In this document: positions 24,258 through 34,713 of the stretch, one piece after another
Numbering within the stretch: position 1 is the first letter of the stretch
How the letters are laid out: each line of letters opens with the position of its first letter
Source: Lepidurus packardi
Taxonomy: Eukaryota; Arthropoda; Branchiopoda; Notostraca; Triopsidae
Reading direction: 5' to 3'
Length of the DNA: 64,000 nucleotides
Assembly (NCBI GenBank): GCA_023053545.1
Contig: JAKZAN010000001.1
Coordinates: 10,312,565 to 10,376,564, forward strand
Made by a program: the position numbers and the translations under genes
The notes under the pieces: generated by a model
The model's database searches: none
Told to the model about the DNA's origin: nothing
The model's input: the letters and a program-made list of their open reading frames with translations, nothing else

Positions 24258-25020
24258 ATGGCAGCCAAACCATTTAAGCCCTATGGCACGCCACCCCCAC
24301 TCGATTTAGAAGAATTTAAAGACTGTTTCGAAGTGTGGAAGACACAATGGGAAGTTTTTCTCGCATTATCAACAATTGACTCAGTTCTGAAGGAGGAAGA
24401 CAGGCCAGCATACAAAACAAACACTCTCTTGTCATGTTTGTCCAAATCCACGCTGCAAATCGTTTTAACAGCAGGACTTACCTCCCAAGAACTCAAGAGT
24501 CACACCGCCATCATCGCCAGGTTGGAGGAGCGTTGTAACGCAGGGAGAAACCACCATTTTTGGCGTCACGAGTTCGCGTCACGCAAACAAAGGGCGGAAG
24601 AACGTGTAGACAACTGGTTATGCGAACTTCGCGATTTGTCAAGAAAATGCGAGTTCTCAAAGGACTGCTGCGGCTCATGCGAATCGACAAGGATCTTAGG
24701 CCAAGTGGTATACGGCGTGGCAGAGGACGAAACAAGACGAAAGCTGCTTGAGAAGGGACTAACCCTCACCCTCGACGAAGCCGTGGCAACGCTGAAGTCT
24801 TGCGAAGCCGCTGCACTCCAAAACCAGAAGATGAAAGGTGAAAACGGAGCTGCAATCTGTGGCGTTTCGAAGACGGACAAGCCGCCGAAGCCTTCAAACA
24901 GCACTTCTGGAAAGGCAAAATGCTCGTACTGTGGCGCCAAAAAGAAACATGCACGCACAGATTGCCCAGCAAACGGCAAAGAGTGCAGAAAGTGCGGAAA
25001 AATGGGGCATTTCAAGGAAG
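24258..25020 (+). pseudogene. Outer element gag, truncated by inner element
   Basis: Open frame from ATG 24258 (MAAKPFKPYGTPPP) with an alpha-helical capsid-like region and two cysteine clusters at the end, CSYCGAKKKHARTDC and the start of CRKCGKMGH. The inner element is inserted inside the second zinc knuckle: its last cysteine codon lies beyond the insertion, at about 30463. As it stands gag ends a few codons into the inner LTR. Nucleocapsid and capsid role by family. Confidence 0.85.
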
Positions 25021-25267
25021 TGTAACGACCTCTGTGCGTAGGCTAAGACTCTCTATTTGGCATTAACATACAGTATATATACACACCAGGACAAAGGGTC
25101 AATCAGGAACTATAGGTAAAGGAAGAGGTCAACGTCGTGTACCAAGAAGCGGGTCAGTAGTCAGTTCCTAGTACAATTAGAGAGGTCAGTTTTGGTCAAG
25201 TCTCAGGAGTCACCCAGGGCAAAGAAACACAATTGCATATGGTTCATTTCATTTCTACCACACTACA
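25021..25267 (-). repeat. Inner element 3' LTR
   Basis: 247 bp, TG...CA ends, identical to 30210-30456 except at two positions. A TATATATA motif inside the LTR could serve as the promoter TATA box. Confidence 0.95.
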
Positions 25268-25280
25268 CTCGCCCCCTTAA
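25268..25280 (-). promoter_or_regulatory. Polypurine tract, inner element
   Basis: On the minus strand a purine-rich AAGGGGGCGAG lies just before the 3' LTR, the usual place for the plus-strand primer. Confidence 0.65.
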
Positions 25281-25714
25281 CAACTTTTAGCGTCTTTTTC
25301 TCGCGTTTCGTGGCATAAATCCAAGGGCTGTCCTGGTTCCACATATACCAGCCTTAATGGTGGCCGTCGAACTCGACAGCTCCTACGTGCAGGAATATTT
25401 TCGGTATCGGGACAAGTTGTTCCTAGCCCATTCTCATTCGGTAAAACATCCTCAGGGTCGTTTTCTGGAATGTTGGCTTCAGGTTCGTCATCCTTGCGTA
25501 CAGTGTCATCTTCGCCATTGTTTTCAGAAATGTTTGTTTCAGGTTCGTCTTCATTCCGTACAGTTTCATCTTCGCCATCGCTGTCCAAGACACACCAGTC
25601 ATCATACAATTCCAGGAACTGTGGAGATGCAGGACGTTCTTGATTCACAGGGGTCACGCGTTCTGGCAAAATGGGCGTTTCTTCGGGCTCCTCGGCGTCG
25701 CGTGGCACTAGCAC
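25277..25714 (-). CDS. Inner element: acidic 3' open frame (pol tail or extra ORF)
   Basis: A 145-codon frame overlapping the last codons of integrase in another frame. It is very acidic, with an imperfect internal repeat of about 20 residues around EPETNISEN and EPEANIPEN. Near its end comes RRSCRVRRPPLRL, a motif common at the C-terminus of gypsy-type pol proteins. So it is probably the pol C-terminus shifted out of frame rather than a separate gene. No transmembrane segment or env-like feature is seen. Confidence 0.5.
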   Translation of the reverse strand: MLVPRDAEEPEETPILPERVTPVNQERPASPQFLELYDDWCVLDSDGEDETVRNEDEPETNISENNGEDDTVRKDDEPEANIPENDPEDVLPNENGLGTTCPDTENIPARRSCRVRRPPLRLVYVEPGQPLDLCHETREKDAKSC

Positions 25715-28700
25715 TTCTTCGTGCTCGTCTTCCGTCGTACAAGGCTTGACATTACAGTATTAAAATGCACCACCTTGCGAGCACCAGTTACTTTGTTCTT
25801 TACCCTAAAGACTTCTTCGGATATTCTCTTGATGACGATAAACGGCCCAACCCACGGCCTATGAAACTTCGGGGATTTTCCTCTTTTGGGGACAGGAGCA
25901 TGCACCCACACATGGTCACCGACCCGTAAAGTTTTACCGGCAACATCACGGTCATAATACTGTTTTTGCCTGACTCTAGCTGCAAGCAAACGTTGGTTGG
26001 CTTTCTCGTACACGTTTTTAAGATCCTGTTCTAAATTACTGGCATACTCGGAAGCCGAAGTCCCGGTTTTAACCACATTTCCCGCGTGAAACACTACATC
26101 GGCCGGTAAAAGGAGTTCGCGTCCCAAGTGAAGCTTTGAAGGGGTAAAATCTGTCGACGCTTGAATACCAGACCGATACGCTAGCAAGACTTTGGGCAGC
26201 ATGCTATCCCACGTATCCTCTCCTTGGTCTAGAAGCTTACTCAATCCGGCCAATATCGTCCGGTTCGCGCGCTCCACAAAACCATCACTTTGAGGATGGT
26301 ACGGAGTAGTTCTGGTTTTCTGGATCTTCAAAATGTCGCATACTTCCTTAAAAACGTTTCCAACAAAATTCCTACCTTGGTCCGTGTGCAACTGTTCCGG
26401 TGCGCCCCATCGACATACATACTCATTGAAGAATTTGTCGGCTATTACTGAGGCCTCTTGTGTGGGAATAGGGTAAGCTTCGAGCCATTTCGTAAACAAA
26501 TCCCCCACCACCAAAACGTATCGATTACCGCACACGGTTTCGGGCAGGGGACCCAAAATGTCCATAGCAACGATTTCGCCAGGACGCTTGGCATTCAAAG
26601 ATCGCAACGGGGCGCGTCTCTTCTGTTGAGGCGGATTACTCTGTCCACAAGTAAAACATTTTTTGCACCAAGCCATAACGTCCTCTTGCATCTTAGGCCA
26701 GTAGAATCTTTGCCGCAATTTTGCTAAAGTCCGCGCGACACCCATGTGTGCGGCCGTTTCCTCGTTGTGATAGGTTCTAAGAAGTGTCTCCACAACCTTC
26801 TTAGGCACCAAAGGGAGGAGGCGTTCCCCCTCTTCACTTGTCCATTTTCTGTACAGCGTTTCGTCTTGCACGCACAACTTACTTCTCTGGACCCAATAAC
26901 TCCTTAATGTTGAATTTAAACCTTGCGGCGATTTCGGAATGACGTTTGGTGTCTTCAACCAACTGGACACTACGTTGAGGTCTTCATCGGTCTTCTGATG
27001 AAAGGTTATCGACGTCTCCGTGGTCTCCACGGTACTTACAACTGGGTCAGCCAACAGGTTGGAGCAGGGCATATCAGGGACATCTCCATCTTCTTCTTCT
27101 TCCAGATCCTCGGACTCGTCGTCTTGAATTCCACATTGAGTACATGGACGTCTTGACAACGCGTCCGCATTACCATGTTTTCTTCCTGGACGATGATCTA
27201 TTTCAAATTGGTACGCAGCCATCAGTTGGAGCCACCGCAACACTTGGCCGGAAGGATTTTTACACTTCTTCATCCATGCCACGGCACTGTTGTCGGTCCT
27301 AATCTTGAATGGCTTTCCCAAAAGGTAATGACTGAATTGTGTTAGCGCAAATTTAACGGCCAAAAGTTCTTTTCGTGTCACGCAGTACCTGGATTCCGCC
27401 CGAGACAACCCACGGCTTGCAAATGTCACAGGTCTTTCAACTCCATCAATAACTTGTGACAGAACAGCTCCCAAACCCACATTGCTTGCGTCGGAGTCCA
27501 CCAGAAACGGTTTTGATAAATCAGGGAAAGCCAGGATGGGTGTCGACGTAAGCGCAGCTTTTAAAGCCTGGAATGCTTCTTCACAAACAGTGGACCATTC
27601 AAACTTAACCGTCGGCTCTGACAATTTGTAAAGTGGCTTTGCGATGTTAGCAAAGTTTCGAACGAATCTTCTGTAGTACGACGCCAGTCCTAGGAATCGG
27701 GATACCTGATCCGCATTGATCGGTCTTGGCCATTCTGCAATGGCCCCGGTCTTCTCGGGATCCGTTTGTATACCATCCTGACTAACTACATGTCCAAGGA
27801 AGGTAACATTGTCTCGAAACAATTTGCATTTGCTCGGTTTTATTTTCAAATTAGCATCTTGCAAGCGTTGACAAACTTCTTCCAGTCTCGCTAAGTGCTC
27901 TTCGAATGTTCGGCTGAAGATTACAATATCATCTAAGTAGATCAGGCAGACGCTCCATTGCAAACCCCTTAGGACGAGTTCCATGAGCCTTTGGAAACTA
28001 CTTGGCCCATTGCATAAGCCAAAAGGCATGACGTTGAACTAGAACAAGCCCTGGGGCGTTTGGAATGCCGTTTTTGGTCGATCTTCGGTTTCAACTTCTA
28101 ATTGGTAATAACCGCTTATCAGGTCCAGCGTAGAAAAATACTTTGCTCCCGCTAAAGCATCCAAAGTGTCGTCGATTCTGGGGAGAGGATACGCATCCTT
28201 GACTGTTACGTTATTCAGGCCCCGGTAGTCCACGCATAAGTGAAGAGTCCCGTCTTTCTTTTTCACCATGACTATGGGTGAACTCCAAGGGCTCGATGAA
28301 GGGGAAATGGCTCCTTGACCCAAGAGATCATGCACCATCGTATCTAACTGCGGTTTCCAGTGCGCTGGGACTCTTCTGGGCTGTACCCGAACAGGGGGTT
28401 GTGTCCCCGTGTTAATGCGATGCTTGAAGTAGGTAGTTCTTCCCAAATCGCTCGAATGTAGCGACAAAATACTCTTGTGTCTTCTGAGGAAATTTTCCAA
28501 CTGATGTTTCTGACTTACCGTTAGGGATTTAGATGGTTCTCCAAAAAGGGGAAGGTATGGGGCGTCAATTTCCTCGGTAGAACTAGGCTGTTTGTTGGTT
28601 GTAGTGCGCGATTCTGAAGTATGATCGATGCTTGTAGTTAATAGCTCACTCACTTCATCCCCCAATGGCGTAAATACTCCTACTCTGGTACCAGATTTAA

Positions 28701-29349
28701 GACGAACAGGCTTGTCAGTAACGTTCATAAGTCTTACAGGAACACGTCCGTTCCCAACAGTAACTAATTCCCGCGCAACAATTAACCCATCCGGGTCTAT
28801 GTTGTTGGGCAATTTTTCTATCAGGCCTTGACCTGTGACTGAACCTGGTATGCAAGTCATCACTAAAAGTTCATGTCGTGCTGGAATCACTGTTGTTTCC
28901 GCTACTTCGATGGCCACCTCTGGTGAAGCTTTTTCTTCCAAAACCACTTGTTCGCTTCCAAACCGCAGTACGTCGTCTTTAAAATCAATCGCAATTCCGA
29001 AGTATTTCAAAAAATCTCTGCCCAAAATGACTTCTTGGTTCATGTCATCGGTAACGTAGGCATTAAACGTAAATGTTCTCTCGTTTATCACAAACGTAAC
29101 GACAGTGCAACCCAAAATGTTCATAACTTGGCATCCCGCCTTCGCCGTTCTGACCCGAATGACCACCGGCAGAATACACAAATCTTGGACAAGATATGAT
29201 TTAACTAATGTAATGTCTGATCCAGAATCCACAAGCATAGGGACAACTGTTTTACCACAAAAACCTTTGACATAAGCGGCAATATTCACATGCGCAACGT
29301 CAAATTCCAAATCGGCCCCTTCATATCCGTGAACTGGAGTCGGAGCCAC
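25708..29349 (-). CDS. Inner element pol (protease, RT, RNase H, integrase), one in-frame stop
   Basis: One frame from 29349 down to 25708, interrupted only by TAG 28041-28039. Protease: [11 protein letters not shown] catalytic [24 protein letters not shown], then the catalytic YLDD box (about 27940). RNase [12 protein letters not shown] and RTDNSAV. Integrase: an HHCC zinc-finger region, catalytic MDILGPLP and HTDQGRNF with the third acidic residue in [10 protein letters not shown], and a C-terminal chromatin-type module (FHRPWVGPF). The stop lies between the LDLISGYY and MPFG blocks, where relatives have a sense codon. Function by family: copies RNA into DNA and inserts it. Confidence 0.92.
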
Positions 29350-29357
29350 GCTTCCAG

Positions 29358-30209
29358 TTAGTTGGAGTTTCCCTGGTTCTGCATACTGCCACTGGCCTTC
29401 TTTGGTTTGGTGCAGGTTGCTCGAAAATGGCCAGGTTCTCCACAGTTAAAGCAGGTCCTCGGAGTGTTCCCCTTGTTGGCTGATCTACGCTGATTAAAAG
29501 AATTAGTTTTCAGTTCTTCCATAATTTTCTCGAAAGTGCCAAATCGCTGCTCCATCATTTTCGCCATGTTGGCAAGCTTCTGGTCAACCGTACTTGACAC
29601 CATGGTTGCTACTTCAGCCTGTTCAGAAGACTCGAGGTCTGCTACCATCTTCACTTTACGAAGTGCTTCTTGTTGGGCTCCTCTTTCGTATCCTCGGATC
29701 TTCTCTACAGCTGCATCCAAGGAAATATCTTTCATCCCATTCAGCTGCATTCGCAGCTCTCGCGGCTCCGTTGCATCGATAAGACGGCTTACTAACATTC
29801 GTTCTTGACTCACTGCATCCAACGATGGAAAAGCCTTCTTCAGGGTGTAGCGAAGCTGACGCGCGAATTCGGTCACGGAGTCCTTCGTGCCTCTACTCAT
29901 AGTTTCAAATTTTCGCTGATACGTTATCACGTCCGTGTCTCGGAACATATCACTTATGGCTGCCACAGCACTGTCGTACTTAACTTGTAAATCACCGTCT
30001 AAAAGAGAGTACATTCTTTCCGCGCGTCCTCTTAATGATATTGCGAAATGTTCCACTTTCTGTGTTTCGTCCAAAACACTGAACTTAGCGTACCGCTCAA
30101 AGCGTCGGCACCACGCTTCCCACTCTTCTTCCGTGCCATCGGAAAAAAACTCTGGTGCGAATTTGGGAGAGCGTTTGTCAACGAGTTGAGGGTCTACCGA
30201 CTGCGCCAT
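29358..30209 (-). CDS. Inner element gag
   Basis: 283 codons. Starts at 30209 directly after the 5' LTR, so the start codon and first codons overlap the primer-binding site. N-terminal capsid-like helical region ([14 protein letters not shown]), C-terminal CCHC zinc knuckle [14 protein letters not shown]. It ends at TAA 29360-29358; pol follows in the -1 frame. Confidence 0.9.
   Translation of the reverse strand: MAQSVDPQLVDKRSPKFAPEFFSDGTEEEWEAWCRRFERYAKFSVLDETQKVEHFAISLRGRAERMYSLLDGDLQVKYDSAVAAISDMFRDTDVITYQRKFETMSRGTKDSVTEFARQLRYTLKKAFPSLDAVSQERMLVSRLIDATEPRELRMQLNGMKDISLDAAVEKIRGYERGAQQEALRKVKMVADLESSEQAEVATMVSSTVDQKLANMAKMMEQRFGTFEKIMEELKTNSFNQRRSANKGNTPRTCFNCGEPGHFRATCTKPKKASGSMQNQGNSN
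29367..29373 (-). promoter_or_regulatory. Candidate -1 ribosomal frameshift heptamer
   Basis: On the minus strand G GGA AAC is phased X XXY YYZ relative to gag, two codons plus a stop before the gag end. The pol frame is -1 relative to gag and open through this site. The same heptamer type works in retroviral gag-pro junctions. Confidence 0.55.
30194..30208 (-). promoter_or_regulatory. Primer-binding site, inner element (tRNA-Ser-like)
   Basis: Minus-strand TGGCGCAGTCGGTAG, one base from the LTR end. Same primer class as the outer element. Confidence 0.7.
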
Positions 30210-30456
30210 TGTAACGACCTCTGTGCGTAGGCTAAGACTCTCTATTTGGCATTAACATACAGTATATATACACACCAGGACAAAGGGTCAATCAGGAAAT
30301 ATAGGTTAAGGAAGAGGTCAACGTCGTGTACCAAGAAGCGGGTCAGTAGTCAGTTCCTAGTACAATTAGAGAGGTCAGTTTTGGTCAAGTCTCAGGAGTC
30401 ACCCAGGGCAAAGAAACACAATTGCATATGGTTCATTTCATTTCTACCACACTACA
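30210..30456 (-). repeat. Inner element 5' LTR
   Basis: Partner of 25021-25267. The gag start codon abuts its end (30209). Confidence 0.95.
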
Positions 30457-33400
30457 GAAGTATGTAGAAGCAAGGACGACAAGGATAATGCATCCATACA
30501 AGCCGTATACATCAGTTCCGCGAAGCAGAGTCCCAGTTCAACGGCAACAAGCAAAATGGTCACGGTCAAGGTCATACCGACAACGAATCCCAAGAAGACC
30601 GTAGAAATCCTGGTGCTACCTGACACAGGAGCTGAGCAGGAGCTGACATTGATGCAATCCCTGAGCAGATGTACAAAGACCTGCTGAAAGGCGTGGTATT
30701 ATCGCCGCAAGATCAACCAGCGTACACAGCTGTAGGCGAGGAGATTACCAGCGCAGGCACATTCCGGGCGACTTTCGATTGGATCGCGGGAGACGGGAAG
30801 TCTCGTCCAACAAAGACAACCGTTCACGTTCTAAAGAACTTAAAACAACCCGTCCTATCTGGAGATACCCAAAAAGCTCTGCAAATGTTGCCGGAGGAGT
30901 ATCCACACGTCCGAGTTACCGAAGCTTCTACCAGAACCTCAACGACGGAACCAGCCGGGACTCCGGTGCGCAGTATGGACGCCATCGCACTCTTCCCGAA
31001 CTTGATGGCAGAGAGCAGAGCTGACAACGGAGCGGTCGAATCCAGCAAGCCAAGGGATCTTCAAAAACTCATGGACGAGTTCCCACAAGTTTTCTAATGG
31101 AGTTTGCAGAACTATGTCTGGTCCACCATGCCACTTCCAATTAAAGGAAGGTGCAGCACCGGTAACCTTGAAAGGGTCGCGCCCTGTATCTGAACCCTTA
31201 ATGCCGAAACTCAAGGAAGAGCTGGAATCCCTCGAGAAACAAGAGATAGTTCGGAAGGTGTCGCAACCAACGGCATGGGTACACCCTATCGTCCTTGTTC
31301 CGAAGAAGGACGGAGGTATACGTCTATGCGTTGACTTCCGGGAACTCAACAAATGTATAGTTCGCCCGAAGTTCGAGTCCCCAACACCATTCCAGGCCGT
31401 ACGGACCATTCCACCGGGGATGAAGTTTTTTACCGTCGTGGACGCCCTGAAGGGATACCACCAAGTGAAGCTGGATGAAGAGTCGACAGCTTTAACAACG
31501 TTTTCTACTCCGTTTGGTAGGTATCAGTATCTGAGACTGCCATTCGGTATAATACATGCAGGGGACGACTATGGACGTCGCGTGTCGGAAGTTTTCGACA
31601 GCCTACCCTCAAGCAGACGTGTGGTAGAAGACATCGTCGTCTTTTCAGCGGACTACGTTACTCACCTGCAAATGGTTCGGAAGCTGTTCCAGAAGGCAGC
31701 GGATAACAACGTCGCTTTGAACGTAAAAAAAATCCAATTCGCTCAACCGACAGCGAAGTTTGGTGGCTTCATCCTCAACAGCAGCGGATTCAAGCCCGAT
31801 CCCGAGTTAATGAAGGCCATAAAGGAGTTTCCAACGCCGAAAAACATCACGGACGTCAGGGCCTTCAACGGGCTATGCCAGCAAATAGGTAACTTTTCAA
31901 AGAAGTTAGCCGAAGCCCTAATCCCCCTTGCGTCACTCCTCAAGAAAGATCGTATCTTCGAATGGACCACAACGCATGAAGAGGCATTCAACAGGGCAAA
32001 AGAGCAGTTGGCGGAAGTTGAAGAGCTCGCCTTCTACGACCCTTCAAGACCCACAGCCCTACACGTTGATGCGTCAAGACTGCATGGCCTTGGGTTCATT
32101 TTGAAGCAGGAGATCCCAACGCGAGGCTGGGCAATGGTCCAGGCAGGATCAAGATTTTTATCGGATACCGAGAAGCGGTATGCAATAATCGAGCTAGAGT
32201 GCTTAGGAGCGGCATGGGCAATGCAGAAGTGTCGCCAATTCCTTGAAGGACTTGATACCTTCACGGTTATTACAGACCACAAGCCGTTGGTGCCGATCCT
32301 AAACGACCAGACTCTCGACAAAATCGACAACCCGCGAATTCTCCGATTAAGACTTAAGATGCAGAGGTACTCATTTGTGGCCAAATGGGTCCCAGGTAAA
32401 GAAAACCGCGACGCGGATGCGTTATCGCGTGCCCCAGTCGACAGACCGACCACCGAAGATCAGCTAGGCGAAGGACCCCCGTCATTCCGAGCACGGATCG
32501 CAATGCTCGAGGCTGTCGAAAATCCAGCTGCGGCAGTGGACCCAATCTTGGAGAAGATTAAGAAGGCAGCTGACGCAGACCCCGTCATGCAGGAGCTCCG
32601 TAATACCATCGTTAACGGATTTCCGAACCACAAATGCAATTTGCCTGAAGCATTGCGTCCATACTGGAACATCAGGAGCTCATTGGCGATCGATGAAGAA
32701 GACGGTATGCTGGTTGCGGGCCCACGAATCGTCGTACCTGCAGCCTGTAGAAAGGGCTTGCTCAAAGATTTGGTTCTAATGCACCAAGGTGCGACGAAGC
32801 TACGACAGCGAGCGCGTCTATCACTTTACTGGCCAAACATCGACGTGGACATTACGAATGCCGCACGATCATGTGATACATGCACGAAAAATCTGCCGTC
32901 GTTTCCCCCGGAACCAATGCGCCACCACGAGCCGGCTTCCCGTCCGTTCGAAGTGATCCACGCAGACCTGGCAACGGTCAGAGGGCGAGATTTTCTGGTC
33001 ATCGTGGACCAGTTCAGCGGATGGCCACATGTAACTGCGTTCCCAAACAAGAACATCCGCTCAGAAGGTGGTGGATGCTGTTCGACGCTTCTTCGTTAAC
33101 GGACCTGGAGCGCCGATCAAGTTCTTCACGGACAATGGACCTCAATTTGCAAGCGCAGAATTTAAGAGTTTTCTGAAAGATTGGGGAATAGTACACAGCA
33201 CGTCGTCGCCGCATTACCCCCAGTCAAACGGCTTAGCGGAAACCACCGTCAAGAGCATGAAGAAGCTCATAGAAGGAGCATGGGTGGGAGGAACCTACAG
33301 CGAAGACAAGTTTGGCAAGTCGCTGTTGCTTTTCCGGAACGCTCCTAGGGAGGGCATAGCCTCTCCAGCCCAGCTCGTTTTTGGGAGACCGGTGCGGGAC

Positions 33401-33904
33401 CTTCTACCAGCGCATCGCCGCTCGTTTGAGACAAAATGGCAAAAGGCAGCGGTCGAGCTTGAGAAGAAAGCACGGCACACAAAGGAAGTCCGAAAAGCCA
33501 GCTATGACAAACGTGCACACGTTTTGCAAGACCTGTCTGTGGGGAGTCACGTCCTCATTCAACACCCTGTTACTAAAAGGTGGGATACGCCAGGTGTCAT
33601 AGTTGAAATCGGGCGCAACCGGGATTACATGGTGAAAACACCGGCAGGGCGCATTTTCCGCCGCAACAGACGTTTTCTAAGGAGAAGAATTGCAGTTATG
33701 CCAGGCACAGGATCAACATCAATGTCCGAGCCAGTCCCAGCGCCCACTACAGGATTGACATCAACATCGTCCTCCGAGCCGATTCAAGCAACAACGCCAG
33801 GCTCGACAGCAACTTTGCCGTCTGAGCCAGTTCAAGTACCTATTCCTCTCCGTCGTTCAGCCCGTGAACGAAGACCACCGAAGAGGTTTGGGAAGGAGGA
33901 GTAA
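30457..33904 (+). pseudogene. Outer element protease-RT-RNase H-integrase, frameshifted
   Basis: Gag end and protease (VLPDTGAEQ) run to about 30636. An 11-bp tandem duplication (30626-30636/30637-30647) shifts the frame right after the catalytic DTG. The frame 30669-31097 continues protease to pre-RT. One extra base at about 31096 shifts again. 31114-33099 holds RT (LPFGI, RRVVEDIVVFS), RNase H (HVDASRLHGLG, TDHKPLVP) and the integrase zinc finger and first catalytic block. A shift at about 33058 moves the rest of integrase (FTDNGPQF, NGLAETTVKSMK) to 33068-33904. The RT catalytic box reads VED, not the usual xxDD; this may be a subfamily trait or damage. Not able to make a full polyprotein. 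Confidence 0.88.
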
Positions 33905-33973
33905 GAATATGTGTAGTGTTTTTATTCTCCTTGTATGTAAATAGTTATGACCAACCAAAGTGTACTGTACTTC

Positions 33974-33995
33974 CCCAAAAGAAAAAAAAGGGACA
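33974..33995 (+). promoter_or_regulatory. Polypurine tract, outer element
   Basis: AAAAGAAAAAAAAGGGACA immediately before the 3' LTR. Confidence 0.7.
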
Positions 33996-34190
33996 TGGTA
34001 TGAGGTCATCTACATGCCCTCTATTGGTATGTAACCTTGAGGGCAGCTTTGCCTAGTGAGAGGTCAGTTAGGAAAGGTGAGAGAGAGGTAGTAAGAATTG
34101 AGCGTCAACACGGTGACCATCGTTAGCTTGTGAGCCACACGTCCAATACACCATATCTTAGTACCAAATTTAAGACTAGAAGTCATACCA
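33996..34190 (+). repeat. Outer element 3' LTR
   Basis: 195 bp; matches 23940-24134 apart from two substitutions (in the CCACACGTCCAATACACC segment). Confidence 0.95.
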
Positions 34191-34682
34191 AAACTTAAAC
34201 TAGTGGACAATCCGCTCTGTAACTTCTGTAGTACCGATGACCAAACAGTGGAACACGTAATCTTGGACTGTTCAGCCTTTATCCTCCAAAGAAGCGAACT
34301 ACAACATAGACTACAACGCTTAGGAGTCCAATTTAACTTCCAAAACCTCATCGGAATAGGAAATTTTGGGAAGAAAACTCAATTCAGCATACAAAAAGCG
34401 TTAACAATACCTAAAGGATGGAAACATTCTAGATCTGTTGTAGAAGAAATAAAGGAAGACCCTCTCGAAAATAAGGGACGAATCCTAGCCAGTAGCCAAA
34501 GGGGACGAAGCGGTGCGCGTCTCCGAACCTACGAATACCCTAAGCATTGGAAAATTAATTAAACTCAAGGAAAAACAAAACCTGGACACACGCGGCAATA
34601 AGCACAATTTAGTGCTTCCGTGGCGTACTTTACAAGACAAGACATCAAAGAAAAGACAACAAAGCAACCAAAGTTAAAAAAC
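34191..34682 (+). mobile_element. LINE ORF2 fragment, 3' piece (C-terminal zinc knuckle and tail)
   Basis: Continuation of the LINE at 23650-23939 beyond the LTR insertion. It encodes the CCHC-type C-terminal motif of such ORF2 proteins (C-x2-C-x8-H-x4-C, seen as CNFCSTDDQTVEHVILDC) and stops at 34561. About 120 bp of A-rich 3' tail follow before NCAPG2-like sequence resumes at about 34683. The first five bases (aaact) are the target-site duplication of the LTR element. Confidence 0.75.
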
Positions 34683-34713
34683 AAGTTCCCGCGGTAGAGC
34701 ACGCATCTTCCAT
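34683..34713 (-). other. Possible detached start of NCAPG2
   Basis: On the minus strand an ATG at 34713-34711 in a good context (CCAAGATGG) opens MEDACSTAG before running into the LINE tail. Human NCAPG2 starts similarly (ME...), and the distance to the next aligned residues at 23638, once the transposons are removed, would be short. Inference only; an intronic location of the LINE is the alternative. Confidence 0.4.

Larger units (their letters stand above)
25021..30456 (-). mobile_element. Inner LTR retrotransposon (Ty3/gypsy type), nearly intact
   Basis: 5436 bp on the minus strand, 247-bp LTRs (30210-30456 as 5' LTR, 25021-25267 as 3' LTR) with two differences. A 4-bp GAAG duplication flanks it (25017-25020 and 30457-30460). 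Encodes gag and pol in protease-RT-RNase H-integrase order, in a -1 arrangement. The only clear lesion in pol up to integrase is one in-frame TAG in RT (28041-28039). Inserted head-to-tail opposite to its host element. Confidence 0.95.
23940..34190 (+). mobile_element. Outer LTR retrotransposon (Ty3/gypsy type), split by a second element
   Basis: Complete insertion bounded by 195-bp LTRs (23940-24134 and 33996-34190) and a 5-bp target-site duplication AAACT (23935-23939 and 34191-34195). Without the inner element it is about 4.8 kb. Order gag, protease, RT, RNase H, integrase gives the Ty3/gypsy class. The LTRs differ at only two positions, so insertion is fairly recent, yet the coding region carries several frameshifts. 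It is inserted in a LINE and itself hosts the element at 25021-30456. Confidence 0.93.

Noticed and set aside
25277-25714. Envelope-like or accessory third gene in the inner retrotransposon
   Set aside because: No signal peptide, membrane segment or glycoprotein features; acidic content and the RRSCRVRRPP motif fit a frame-shifted pol tail.
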